Of a stretch of 9,647 nt of DNA, positions 1 to 6,776 are shown piece by piece. Source of the stretch: Methanoregulaceae archaeon (GTDB taxonomy: Archaea; Halobacteriota; Methanomicrobia; Methanomicrobiales; Methanospirillaceae); assembly GCA_028679275.1 (NCBI GenBank), contig JAJRBV010000057.1, forward strand, positions 1 through 9,647, read 5' to 3'. The notes beneath the pieces are model-generated. The model was given only the letters and a program-made list of their open reading frames with translations. It had not been told where the DNA came from and did no database searches. Position 1 is the stretch's first letter; the number at the start of each line of letters is the position of its first letter. A program made the position numbers and the translations under genes.

Positions 1-90
1 CTTATCAGGACCACGAAGATCGATCCGCTGGAGATCGCGCTCGAGGAATTTTCACACGACGTTATTCCCATCACGGTAAAGAGGAAGTAG
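1..90 (+). CDS. rpoK: DNA-directed RNA polymerase subunit K, C-terminal end (partial)
   Basis: The last 29 codons of a gene that begins before the window, read in frame 1 and ending at TAG 88-90. The visible peptide contains [17 protein letters not shown] and ends in ITVKRK. This matches the C-terminus of archaeal RpoK, the counterpart of eukaryotic RPB6 and bacterial omega, where a 'TDxIDPxxIAxEE' stretch precedes a basic tail. The subunit helps assemble and stabilise the polymerase clamp region. The stop lies 7 bases before the enolase ATG, so the two genes are very probably co-transcribed; rpoK-eno-rpsB is a common euryarchaeal order. Only the tail is visible, so identity rests on this short match plus context. 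Confidence 0.85.
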   Translation, partial: LIRTTKIDPLEIALEEFSHDVIPITVKRK

Positions 91-97
91 GAATCAA

Positions 98-1294
98 ATG
101 ACCATCATCTGCGAGATCCACTTAAGAACGATACTGGACAGCAGGGGTAATCCCACAGTCGAGGCTGATGTGTATGCCGAGACCGGGTTTGGCAGGGCTG
201 CAGCCCCGAGCGGGGCCAGTACCGGGCTTTACGAGGCAAAGGTGAAGGAGCCGGGGGAGGCAATCGGGTTTGCTGAGAAGAACCTCATCCCCTCTCTCAT
301 CGGGCAGGATTCACGGGACCAGGTTGCAATTGACGGCATTCTCCGCGAAGTTGACGGGACCGGGGATTTTTCAGCCCTCGGCGCGAATATCGCTGTCGCG
401 GTCTCACTGGCCAACGCAAAGGCAGCTGCTTCATCGCTCGGCCTCGAGCTGTACGAATACCTGGGAGGAGTTTTTGTACCATCCCTTCCCCTGCCACTCG
501 GCAATGTTATCGGGGGAGGCGCACATGCAGAAAACGCGACCGAAATCCAGGAGTTCCTGATTGTACCTACGGGGGCTTCGGGGCCAAAGGAAGCGGTGTT
601 TGCCAATGCAGCGGTACACAAGGCGATCAAAAACATCCTGAAAGGCCGTGGAAAGTCCTGCGGAAAAGGGGATGAGGGCGCATGGGCCCCTGCCATACCG
701 GATACCGAGGCATTCGAGATCGTCAGTGAAGCGGCGGGCGTCGTTTCAGATGATCTTGATCTGAGCATCCGCCTCGGCCTCGATATTGCTGCCAGCCAGC
801 TCTGGAACGAGGAAGGATCTCTCTACCGGTACCGGGAAAAGAACCGAACGACCGAGGACCAGATCTCGTATGTGAGCGAGCTCGTGGATCGCTACGATTT
901 GATCTATGTCGAAGACCCCCTTCACGAGGAAGATTTTTCAGGATTTTCTGACCTGACCGCCCAGGTCGGGGACAGATGCCTCATCTGCGGTGATGATATT
1001 TTTGTCACCAGTGTTTCACGAATCATTGAAGGGATAGAACAGGGATCAGCGAACTGCGTCCTGATCAAACCCAACCAGGTAGGGACGCTCACAGACACGT
1101 TCGAGGCCGTCCACCTTGCGCACAGCAACGGGATGGATGCCGTCATGAGCCACCGGTCCGGTGAGACGACTGACGCGACAATCGCCCACCTGGCAACCGC
1201 CTTCCAGTGTATTTTCTTAAAGACCGGTGTTGTCGGCGGGGAGAGGACTGCAAAATTGAATGAACTCATACGAATCGAGGAACAGATAGCATGA
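98..1294 (+). CDS. eno: Enolase (phosphopyruvate hydratase)
   Basis: A 398-aa cytoplasmic enolase that interconverts 2-phosphoglycerate and phosphoenolpyruvate in glycolysis/gluconeogenesis. It is slightly shorter than the usual 410-430 aa. The key residues can be matched to the yeast enzyme: SGAST loop at 38-42 (metal-binding Ser41), His143 in GGGAHA, Glu152 in QEF, Glu193 in GDEG, metal ligands Asp229, Glu272 and Asp299, catalytic base Lys324 within the signature [20 protein letters not shown] at 351-357, and Lys375 in LKTG. The C-terminus keeps the family [10 protein letters not shown] block, so the protein looks complete and active. NGG before the active-site HA is GGG here. The ATG follows the rpoK stop by 7 bases, with AGGAA just upstream. 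The end overlaps rpsB by 4 bases (ATGA). Its presence among translation genes is a conserved archaeal arrangement and does not indicate a special role. Confidence 0.97.
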   Translation: MTIICEIHLRTILDSRGNPTVEADVYAETGFGRAAAPSGASTGLYEAKVKEPGEAIGFAEKNLIPSLIGQDSRDQVAIDGILREVDGTGDFSALGANIAVAVSLANAKAAASSLGLELYEYLGGVFVPSLPLPLGNVIGGGAHAENATEIQEFLIVPTGASGPKEAVFANAAVHKAIKNILKGRGKSCGKGDEGAWAPAIPDTEAFEIVSEAAGVVSDDLDLSIRLGLDIAASQLWNEEGSLYRYREKNRTTEDQISYVSELVDRYDLIYVEDPLHEEDFSGFSDLTAQVGDRCLICGDDIFVTSVSRIIEGIEQGSANCVLIKPNQVGTLTDTFEAVHLAHSNGMDAVMSHRSGETTDATIAHLATAFQCIFLKTGVVGGERTAKLNELIRIEEQIA

Positions 1295-1899
1295 CGGAAA
1301 ACGAGATGGAAATTGAATTAAATGAGCCGCTTGTCCCGGTAGAGGAGTATCTTGCGGCGGGGATCCACATCGGCACCCAGCAGAAAAGCAAGGACATGAA
1401 ACGGTTTATCTACCGCGTACGGGGTGACGGGCTCTATATTCTTGATATCAGGGAGACTGATGATCGGATCAAGACCGCTGCACGGTTCCTGAGCCAGTAT
1501 GAAGCCCCGAAGATCCTGGTGGTTACTTCACGCCAGTACGGCCAGTACCCGGCCAGGAAGTTTGCCGAGACAATAGGAGGGACTGCCGCGACCGGGCGGT
1601 TTATCCCCGGGATGCTCACCAACCAGAACCTGAACGGGTACATGGAACCTGAGGTTGTCGTCGTAACCGACCCAATCGGGGATTCTCAGGCAATAAAAGA
1701 AGCAGTCCAGTGCGGTATCCCCATCGTGGCACTGTGCGATACCAACAACATGACGAGCTACGTTGACCTGGTCATTCCCACCAACAACAAGGGAAGAAAA
1801 GCGCTGTCCATGGTATATTACCTCCTCACACGGGAGATGCTCAGGATCCGGGGTATTACCACGTCTCTTACCCTGGAAGACTTCGAGACTGAACTTTAA
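1291..1899 (+). CDS. rpsB: 30S ribosomal protein uS2 (S2p)
   Basis: A 202-aa small-subunit protein of archaeal size, lacking the coiled-coil insertion of bacterial S2. After a short acidic leader (residues 1-15) come [11 protein letters not shown] (about 20-30), [15 protein letters not shown] (39-53), and the [10 protein letters not shown] block (about 101-110). The family signature [16 protein letters not shown]...[12 protein letters not shown] follows. It sits on the head/back of the 30S subunit near the 16S 5' and 3' domains. The ATG at 1291 shares ATGA with the enolase stop, and GAGG lies 10 bases upstream, so reinitiation by terminating ribosomes is likely. An internal ATG at 1306 would remove five residues but has a weaker Shine-Dalgarno match, so the upstream start is preferred. 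Confidence 0.97.
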   Translation: MTENEMEIELNEPLVPVEEYLAAGIHIGTQQKSKDMKRFIYRVRGDGLYILDIRETDDRIKTAARFLSQYEAPKILVVTSRQYGQYPARKFAETIGGTAATGRFIPGMLTNQNLNGYMEPEVVVVTDPIGDSQAIKEAVQCGIPIVALCDTNNMTSYVDLVIPTNNKGRKALSMVYYLLTREMLRIRGITTSLTLEDFETEL

Positions 1900-1902
1900 A
1901 TA
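1895..1902 (+). promoter_or_regulatory. Possible TATA box before the MEMO gene
   Basis: TTTAAATA straddles the rpsB stop codon and its centre lies about 28 bases before the MEMO ATG at 1927. That is the distance expected for an archaeal promoter giving a leaderless or very short-leader transcript. The flanking BRE position (GACTGAAC) is only partly purine-rich. A Shine-Dalgarno-like GAGAGGGA at 1913-1920 also precedes the ATG, which fits readthrough from rpsB. This is a motif match only and may be coincidental. Confidence 0.3.
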
Positions 1903-1926
1903 GCAGTAGCAAGAGAGGGATATCCG

Positions 1927-2715
1927 ATGAAGATTCGCCCCTGCGCAGTTGCAGGAATGTTCTATCCGAGGGATCCCCATCATCTCGAGCAGCTGCTGGA
2001 GAAGTTATTCAGGGGGAAGGAGACCGGCCTTGATGCAAAGGGAATTGTCTCCCCCCATGCCGGGTACCCGTATTCCGGAGAGACTGCTGCAAGCGCATAC
2101 TGTGCTATCCCTGCAGACTTTTCAGGGACATTCATCGTAATCGGCCCCAGCCACAGGGGGTATCAGACCTGTATCTCGCAGATCCCGTGGGAAACTCCTC
2201 TCGGGATTATTGACGTCGACCCTGATCTCGGGGCTGCCGTTGACCTTGCGACAGATGAGATCTCCCACAGGGATGAGCATTCGCTTGAGGTGCAGATGCC
2301 CTTCATAAAATACCGGTTCCCGAGGGCAAGGATCCTGCCGGTCCTGATGGGGGACCAGGACTTTCCTGCTGCAGAGACCCTTGCTGCGAAAGTGCTGGAT
2401 GCAATCCGGAAGACAAAAAGGGATGACATCCGGTTTGTTGCATCCAGTGATTTCTCACATTACGTCCCGGTTGCGGTCGCAAGGGAGAACGACGGGTATG
2501 CAATTGAAGCCCTTTCGTCCCTGGATATTCCTGAGTTCTACCGGAGGATTTCACAGCGGAGGGTCAGTGCATGCGGGTACGGGCCGATCGCTGCAGTCTG
2601 CCATCTCTGCAGGGAGCGGGGAGCCCGGACAGGCCACCTGATCCGGTATGCCACGAGCGGGGATGTCACGGGAGATCCCGATGTCGTGGGATACGCAGCC
2701 ATTGCGGTGATGTGA
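1927..2715 (+). CDS. MEMO1 family protein (AmmeMemoRadiSam system protein B-like)
   Basis: A 262-aa soluble protein of the MEMO family, which shares the fold of class III extradiol dioxygenases (LigB-like). Visible landmarks are PCAVAGMFYP (5-14), SPHAGYPYSG (42-51, His44), GPSHRGY (74-79, His76), DEHSLEVQMPF (116-126), SSDFSHY (173-179, Asp175 and His178) and CGYGPI (216-221, Cys216). His44, His76 and Cys216 correspond to human MEMO1 His49, His81 and Cys244, its reported metal ligands, so a metal site is probably intact. The biochemical role in archaea is not established. The AMMECR1 and radical-SAM partners of the three-gene system are absent here. The gene ends in ATGTGA overlapping the GTG start of mevalonate kinase, and this adjacency recurs in many euryarchaea. 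It starts 27 bases after rpsB with a GAGG-type ribosome binding site. Confidence 0.93.
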   Translation: MKIRPCAVAGMFYPRDPHHLEQLLEKLFRGKETGLDAKGIVSPHAGYPYSGETAASAYCAIPADFSGTFIVIGPSHRGYQTCISQIPWETPLGIIDVDPDLGAAVDLATDEISHRDEHSLEVQMPFIKYRFPRARILPVLMGDQDFPAAETLAAKVLDAIRKTKRDDIRFVASSDFSHYVPVAVARENDGYAIEALSSLDIPEFYRRISQRRVSACGYGPIAAVCHLCRERGARTGHLIRYATSGDVTGDPDVVGYAAIAVM

Positions 2716-3587
2716 GGGTGGCAACATGGAGTGCGCCGGGCAAGGTCTTCCTGTTTGGCGAGCATGCAGTCGTATACGGGAAGCCCGGGATTGCCATGGC
2801 AATCAAGCCCCGGGTCTTTGTAACGGTGAGAAGGAGCCGGATGGCGCATCACGCGAAATCGCCGTATATTGACAATTGTTTCGAGGAGATGGGGGTGAGG
2901 GGAAGTGTCTATGTCAACTCCCAGCTCCCGAGTTCATCCGGACTTGGTTCATCGGCAGCGGTCACGGTTGCCACGCTCTCGGCAATCAATGACGAGTTCG
3001 GGAAAAAGTACAAGCCTGAGGAGATCGCGGATATGGCATTTGCCATTGAGAAGAAGGTGCAGAAGGGCAGGGCGAGCCCGACCGACACCACGGTATCGAC
3101 CTTCGGAGGCCTCGTACTCATCACTGGAACAGCACGAAGAAGGCTTGCCCCGTACCACTTCCACCTGGTAATCGGAAATTCCATGGTCCAGCACAACACG
3201 GCAAAGATGGTGGAACTTGTTGCCGGGCTGAAATCGGCAAACCCTGAGGTCTGCAACCCGGTTCTCGATGCCATCGGAGCGGTCTCTCTCTCCGCCATGC
3301 ACCATATGACCGATGCACAGAGGCTGGGGGAGCTTATGAACATGAACCATGCACTTCTTGAAGTCCTCGGTGTGGGGCATCCCCAGCTCTCCCGGCTGGT
3401 CCTTGCAGCCCGTACGGCAGGAGCCTACGGTGCCAAGCTTACCGGAGCCGGTGGCGGCGGATGCATGATTGCAATCTGCCCCAAGCACCTGAAAAGCCGC
3501 GTGGCAGGTGCCATCGAATCGTGTGAAGCCCGGGCGTTCTCCACGAGCATCGATACCGAAGGAGTCCGGAAGGAGAAGGATGCCTGA
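2712..3587 (+). CDS. mvk: Mevalonate kinase
   Basis: A GHMP-superfamily kinase that phosphorylates mevalonate to mevalonate 5-phosphate using ATP, the first committed kinase step of archaeal isoprenoid synthesis. From the GTG at 2712 it is 291 aa, close to other archaeal MVKs. Landmarks are SAPGKVFLFGEHAVVYG (7-23, catalytic Lys11), the ATP-binding loop LPSSSGLGSSAA (72-83), SPTDTTVSTFGG (122-133, catalytic-base candidate Asp125), and the C-terminal glycine motif KLTGAGGGG (242-250). The frame stays open upstream to an ATG at 2571, but homology begins only at residues 4-7, and that extension would lie inside MEMO; GTG 2712, overlapping the MEMO stop as GTGA, is preferred. GTG 2718 is an alternative that removes two residues. 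Neither has a good Shine-Dalgarno sequence, which suggests translational coupling to MEMO. The end overlaps the IPK start by 8 bases. Confidence 0.95.
   Translation: MRVATWSAPGKVFLFGEHAVVYGKPGIAMAIKPRVFVTVRRSRMAHHAKSPYIDNCFEEMGVRGSVYVNSQLPSSSGLGSSAAVTVATLSAINDEFGKKYKPEEIADMAFAIEKKVQKGRASPTDTTVSTFGGLVLITGTARRRLAPYHFHLVIGNSMVQHNTAKMVELVAGLKSANPEVCNPVLDAIGAVSLSAMHHMTDAQRLGELMNMNHALLEVLGVGHPQLSRLVLAARTAGAYGAKLTGAGGGGCMIAICPKHLKSRVAGAIESCEARAFSTSIDTEGVRKEKDA
3571..3575 (+). promoter_or_regulatory. Ribosome binding site that fixes the IPK start
   Basis: AGGAG lies 4 bases before the ATG at 3580, inside the end of mevalonate kinase. It supports this ATG over the in-frame upstream ATG at 3508, which would add 24 residues absent from the kinase family. 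Confidence 0.6.
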
Positions 3588-4338
3588 AGCGGTTCTTCTG
3601 AAACTTGGAGGGAGCGTGCTGACAGAAAAAGGGAATCCTGGCACGATCCGGCGTGAAAACCTGGCCATGATCAGCAGGGAGATTGCCGGTCACTGCAAAA
3701 TCCCGCTCCTTATCGTGCATGGGGCTGGTTCCTGCGGACATCCCGAAGCACACCGTTTCCGGCTGATGGAAGGACTGACCGGTCAGAACCGTGAAGGGGT
3801 CTTTCTCACCCACCGTGCAGTATCGAAGCTGAACAGGGTTGTGGTTACCGCCCTCCGGGAAAAGGGAACCGAGGCGATCGGGATACACCCGCTGGACTCC
3901 TGCTATGCAGAGAACGGCAGGATCATATCGATGGAAACCCGACATATCAGAGAGATGCTCTCCAGGGGAATCGTCCCGGTCCTGCACGGGGATGTCGTGA
4001 TGGACGGGATAAAGGGAACAACCATCGTTTCCGGGGACCAGCTGGTATCGTATCTTGGCCGGTCGCTCCACTTCGGGCGGATTGGGCTTGCCACCGATGT
4101 ACCGGGAGTCCTTTCCGGCGATGCCGTGATCCCTGTACTGACCCCGCAGACAATCGGTCAGGTGAGGATCGGATCCTCCCGCCATACCGATGTAACCGGC
4201 GGGATGGAAGGAAAGATACGGGAATTGCTTGAACTGGCCCGCGGGGGGACCTGTTCAGAGATCTTCCATGTTGAACAGACGGGGGCGTTTCTTGACGGAA
4301 GGCCCCACGGGGGAACCGTGGTGAGAGGCGGAGCGTAA
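3580..4338 (+). CDS. ipk: Isopentenyl phosphate kinase
   Basis: A 252-aa member of the amino acid kinase (AAK) superfamily that phosphorylates isopentenyl phosphate to isopentenyl diphosphate, the last step of the archaeal modified mevalonate pathway. The N-terminal LLKLGGSVLT (6-15) holds the phosphate-binding Lys8. HGAGSCGHPEAHRF (47-60) carries His54 in the position of the IPK-diagnostic histidine (His60 in Methanocaldococcus jannaschii), which separates IPK from acetylglutamate and uridylate kinases. Further motifs are HGDVV (136-140), SGDQLVSYL (151-159), ATDVPGV (171-177) and TGGMEGKI (206-213), which bind nucleotide. The start overlaps the mvk stop by 8 bases, and the stop TAA shares one base with the IDI-2 ATG (TAATG). 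Fosfomycin kinase FomA is a relative, but the mvk and fni neighbours make IPK much the better call. Confidence 0.95.
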   Translation: MPEAVLLKLGGSVLTEKGNPGTIRRENLAMISREIAGHCKIPLLIVHGAGSCGHPEAHRFRLMEGLTGQNREGVFLTHRAVSKLNRVVVTALREKGTEAIGIHPLDSCYAENGRIISMETRHIREMLSRGIVPVLHGDVVMDGIKGTTIVSGDQLVSYLGRSLHFGRIGLATDVPGVLSGDAVIPVLTPQTIGQVRIGSSRHTDVTGGMEGKIRELLELARGGTCSEIFHVEQTGAFLDGRPHGGTVVRGGA

Positions 4339-5405
4339 TGGTGGAGCAACACAGGATCACTTCAGGAAGAAAGCTTGACCATCTCCGTATCTGCCTTGAG
4401 CGGAACATCGAGCGTGGCGACCCGGGTTTTTCAGATATCCGGCTCGTGCACAACGCTCTCCCCGAATGCGACCTTGATTTTATCGACATGAAGACCGAGT
4501 TCCTCGGGTACACTTTCGAATCACCCCTGTTCATTGCAGGGATGACGGGAGGCCATCCAGGGACAAAAGAAGTGAACCGTCTTCTTGCCAGGGCCGCTGC
4601 GGAGTTTGGTATTGGCATGGGTGTAGGTTCCCAGCGGGCTGCCCTTGAGAACCCTGCCCTTGAAGACACCTTCTCGGTGGTGAGAGAGGAGGCCCCGAGA
4701 GCATTCCTCGCCGCCAATATTGGTGCGGTCCAGCTCAGGGATCATGGTACGGAGTGGGCCGAGCGGGCGGCAGCGATGATCGACGCCGATGCGATAGCGG
4801 TGCACCTCAACTTCCTGCAGGAGGCAGTCCAGCCGGAAGGCGACCATGATGCGAGGGGCTGCCTTGAGACAATCGCCGAGCTCTGTGCGGATTTCCGTAT
4901 CCCGGTTATCGTGAAGGAGACCGGGAGCGGGGTATCCGCTGAGACTGCCCGCCTGTGCTGGGATGCCGGTGCAAAAGGCATCGATGTCGGGGGATGGGGC
5001 GGCACGTCATGGGCTGCGGTGGAAGGGCTTCGCACGCCACATGAGCCCGGAAGCGGGGAGATGGGGCATCCCTCCCTTTCAACAGTTTTTGAAGAATGGG
5101 GGATTCCCACCGTGGTCAGCCTCATGGAGGTTGCAGGCACCGGGGGACCCGTGATCGCAACGGGCGGCATCAGGAACGGCATTGATATGGCAAAGGCAAT
5201 TGCGCTCGGCGCCGACCTGTGCGGTGTAGCGCTGCCGCTCCTGAAACCTGCAATGCAGGGAGAAACTGAATTGGAAAGAACAGTAAAGGCATTCTGCGAT
5301 GAACTGCGGGTGGCAATGTTCCTCTCCGGCGCAAAAAATCCGGGAGCGCTTCGGGAGAAGCGGCCTTACATAACCGGCAGGACCCGACAGATGATGAAGA
5401 AATAA
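4338..5405 (+). CDS. fni: Isopentenyl-diphosphate delta-isomerase, type 2 (FMN-dependent)
   Basis: A 355-aa TIM-barrel flavoprotein of the IDI-2 family. It isomerises IPP to DMAPP with reduced FMN, supplying the allylic primer for the downstream prenyl synthase. Visible family features are the substrate-binding RKLDH (11-15), AGMTGG (67-72), GVGSQRAAL (96-104), HLNFLQEAVQPEGD (156-169, with His156, Asn158, Gln161 and Glu162 of the active-site and Mg-binding region), VKETGSG (192-198), DVGGWGGTSWAAVE (216-229) and the FMN phosphate site ATGGIRNG (274-281). Length and motifs indicate a complete enzyme. It is unrelated to the Nudix-type IDI-1. The ATG overlaps the IPK stop by one base, and GAGG/GGAG lies within 13 bases upstream, so translation is probably coupled. 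It directly precedes RNase J. Confidence 0.96.
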   Translation: MVEQHRITSGRKLDHLRICLERNIERGDPGFSDIRLVHNALPECDLDFIDMKTEFLGYTFESPLFIAGMTGGHPGTKEVNRLLARAAAEFGIGMGVGSQRAALENPALEDTFSVVREEAPRAFLAANIGAVQLRDHGTEWAERAAAMIDADAIAVHLNFLQEAVQPEGDHDARGCLETIAELCADFRIPVIVKETGSGVSAETARLCWDAGAKGIDVGGWGGTSWAAVEGLRTPHEPGSGEMGHPSLSTVFEEWGIPTVVSLMEVAGTGGPVIATGGIRNGIDMAKAIALGADLCGVALPLLKPAMQGETELERTVKAFCDELRVAMFLSGAKNPGALREKRPYITGRTRQMMKK

Positions 5406-5407
5406 AT

Positions 5408-5412
5408 GGAGG
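5408..5412 (+). promoter_or_regulatory. Strong ribosome binding site of RNase J
   Basis: GGAGG lies 6 bases before the ATG at 5419, within the 13-base gap after the isomerase gene. It is the best Shine-Dalgarno match in the cluster and implies independent initiation. A five-codon reading frame starting with ATG at 5406 overlaps it but is unlikely to be meaningful. Confidence 0.65.
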
Positions 5413-5418
5413 AAAATA

Positions 5419-6756
5419 ATGGATATTGAGATAATTGCCGTAGGCGGGTATGACGAGGTCGGGAGAAATATGACCGCCGTCCGCTGCGGAAAAGAGATTG
5501 TAATTCTGGATATGGGCCTTCGCCTGGACCAGGTAATGATCCACGAGGAAGCCGAGGTAGAGAACCTGCATTCGCTGGATCTCATACAGATGAAGGCGAT
5601 CCCTGATGACACGATGATGAATACCGTGGAAGGCAGCGTGAAAGCAATCGTCTGCTCCCACGGGCACCTGGACCATATCGGGGCAGTCCCGAAACTTGCA
5701 CACCGGTATAATGCCCCGATCATCGGGACCCCCTACACCATTGAGCTGATCCGGCAGCAGATCGCAGGTGAGCAGAAGTTCGGGGTGAACAACAAGCTCT
5801 TCGCTCTGAAGCACGGGCAGAAGTACACGCTGTCGCAGCACCTGACGCTTGAATTTGTCAGGATGCAGCACAGTATCATCGATACGGCAACGGTAGTGCT
5901 CCATACCCCGAAAGGAGCAGTGGTTTACGCCTGCGATTACAAGCTTGACCGGACCCCGGTGATCGGGGACGCCCCGGATTTCGCCCGTCTGCGACAGATC
6001 GGAAAGGAAGGGGTACTTGCCCTCATCACGGAAAGCACGTATATCGATAACCGGGGCCGGGCGCCCAGTGAACGGATCGCCCGTGATGTCGTCCGCGACA
6101 CGATCACGAGTTACGAGGATGACAAGAACGCAATTGTCGTCAGCACCTTCTCCTCCCATATCGCCCGGGTAAAGACGATTGCCGAATGTGCCCACGAGAT
6201 AGGCAGGAAACCGGTTCTGCTCGGCCGCTCGATGGAACGGTACAGCTCCACCGCTGAGCAGATGAAACTGGTTGCGTTCCCTGAGACGATGAGCATGTTT
6301 GGGAATCGTCGGACGGTAGACCGGACGCTCCGGCGGATGATCAAGATGGGCAAGGAGAAATTCCTCCCGATCATCACGGGTCACCAGGGTGAACCCGGCT
6401 CGATCCTTACCCGGATCGCACTCGGGGACACGCCTTATAAGATCGAGAAAGGCGACAAAGTGATCTTCTCTGCAAAGGTAATCCCGAACCCGATGAACAT
6501 CGGCCAGCGCTATATGGTGGAGGCCCACCTGAACATGGCAGGGGCACGGATCTTCCCGGATCTCCATGTGAGCGGCCATGCATACCGGGAAGACCATTAC
6601 GAGTTTGTCCACATGTTAAACCCCCAGCACATCATCCCGGCGCACGGGCATATCAGGATGACATCCGGTTATGCCGAATTTTCTGAGGAAATGGGATATA
6701 CGCTCCATAACGATGTTCATATCATGTCGAATGGGATGCGGGTCAAACTGGTCTGA
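5419..6756 (+). CDS. rnj: Ribonuclease J (archaeal, metallo-beta-lactamase/beta-CASP)
   Basis: A 445-aa zinc-dependent nuclease of the beta-CASP family. Euryarchaeal RNase J proteins degrade RNA 5' to 3', preferring monophosphorylated 5' ends. Motifs are the Zn-binding SHGHLDH (80-86), the His151 motif in QHSIID, Asp173 in CDYKLD, the beta-CASP motif A region TESTY (204-208), STFSSHIAR (242-250), TGHQGEPGS (320-328), motif B His387 in VSGHA, and the C-terminal PAHGH (407-411, His409). The C-terminal dimerisation domain of bacterial RNase J (about 550 aa) is lacking, as is normal for archaeal forms. KH domains are absent, so this is not the archaeal CPSF1/FttA termination factor. It lies between two isoprenoid genes and is probably co-transcribed with them. 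No membrane segment or signal peptide is apparent. Confidence 0.94.
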   Translation: MDIEIIAVGGYDEVGRNMTAVRCGKEIVILDMGLRLDQVMIHEEAEVENLHSLDLIQMKAIPDDTMMNTVEGSVKAIVCSHGHLDHIGAVPKLAHRYNAPIIGTPYTIELIRQQIAGEQKFGVNNKLFALKHGQKYTLSQHLTLEFVRMQHSIIDTATVVLHTPKGAVVYACDYKLDRTPVIGDAPDFARLRQIGKEGVLALITESTYIDNRGRAPSERIARDVVRDTITSYEDDKNAIVVSTFSSHIARVKTIAECAHEIGRKPVLLGRSMERYSSTAEQMKLVAFPETMSMFGNRRTVDRTLRRMIKMGKEKFLPIITGHQGEPGSILTRIALGDTPYKIEKGDKVIFSAKVIPNPMNIGQRYMVEAHLNMAGARIFPDLHVSGHAYREDHYEFVHMLNPQHIIPAHGHIRMTSGYAEFSEEMGYTLHNDVHIMSNGMRVKLV

Positions 6757-6776
6757 ACAAAGGAAGGATAATCACG

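Noticed and set aside
2571..2711. N-terminal extension of mevalonate kinase from ATG 2571
   Set aside because: The added 47 residues lie inside the MEMO coding region, resemble no GHMP kinase, and the family N-terminus (SAPGK) fits the GTG at 2712.
3508..3579. N-terminal extension of IPK from ATG 3508
   Set aside because: The added 24 basic residues lie inside mevalonate kinase, and the ATG at 3580 has a Shine-Dalgarno sequence and gives the usual LLKLGGS start.
3439..4717. Two overlapping minus-strand open frames of 248 and 256 codons
   Set aside because: Both are antisense to mevalonate kinase, IPK and IDI-2, show low-complexity composition, and overlap each other in different frames; no motif was seen.
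5170..6612. 480-codon open frame on the minus strand opposite IDI-2 and RNase J
   Set aside because: It lies antisense to two well-supported genes with full motif sets, its peptide is rich in His, Arg and Pro with no recognisable domain, and high GC at third positions readily keeps this frame open.
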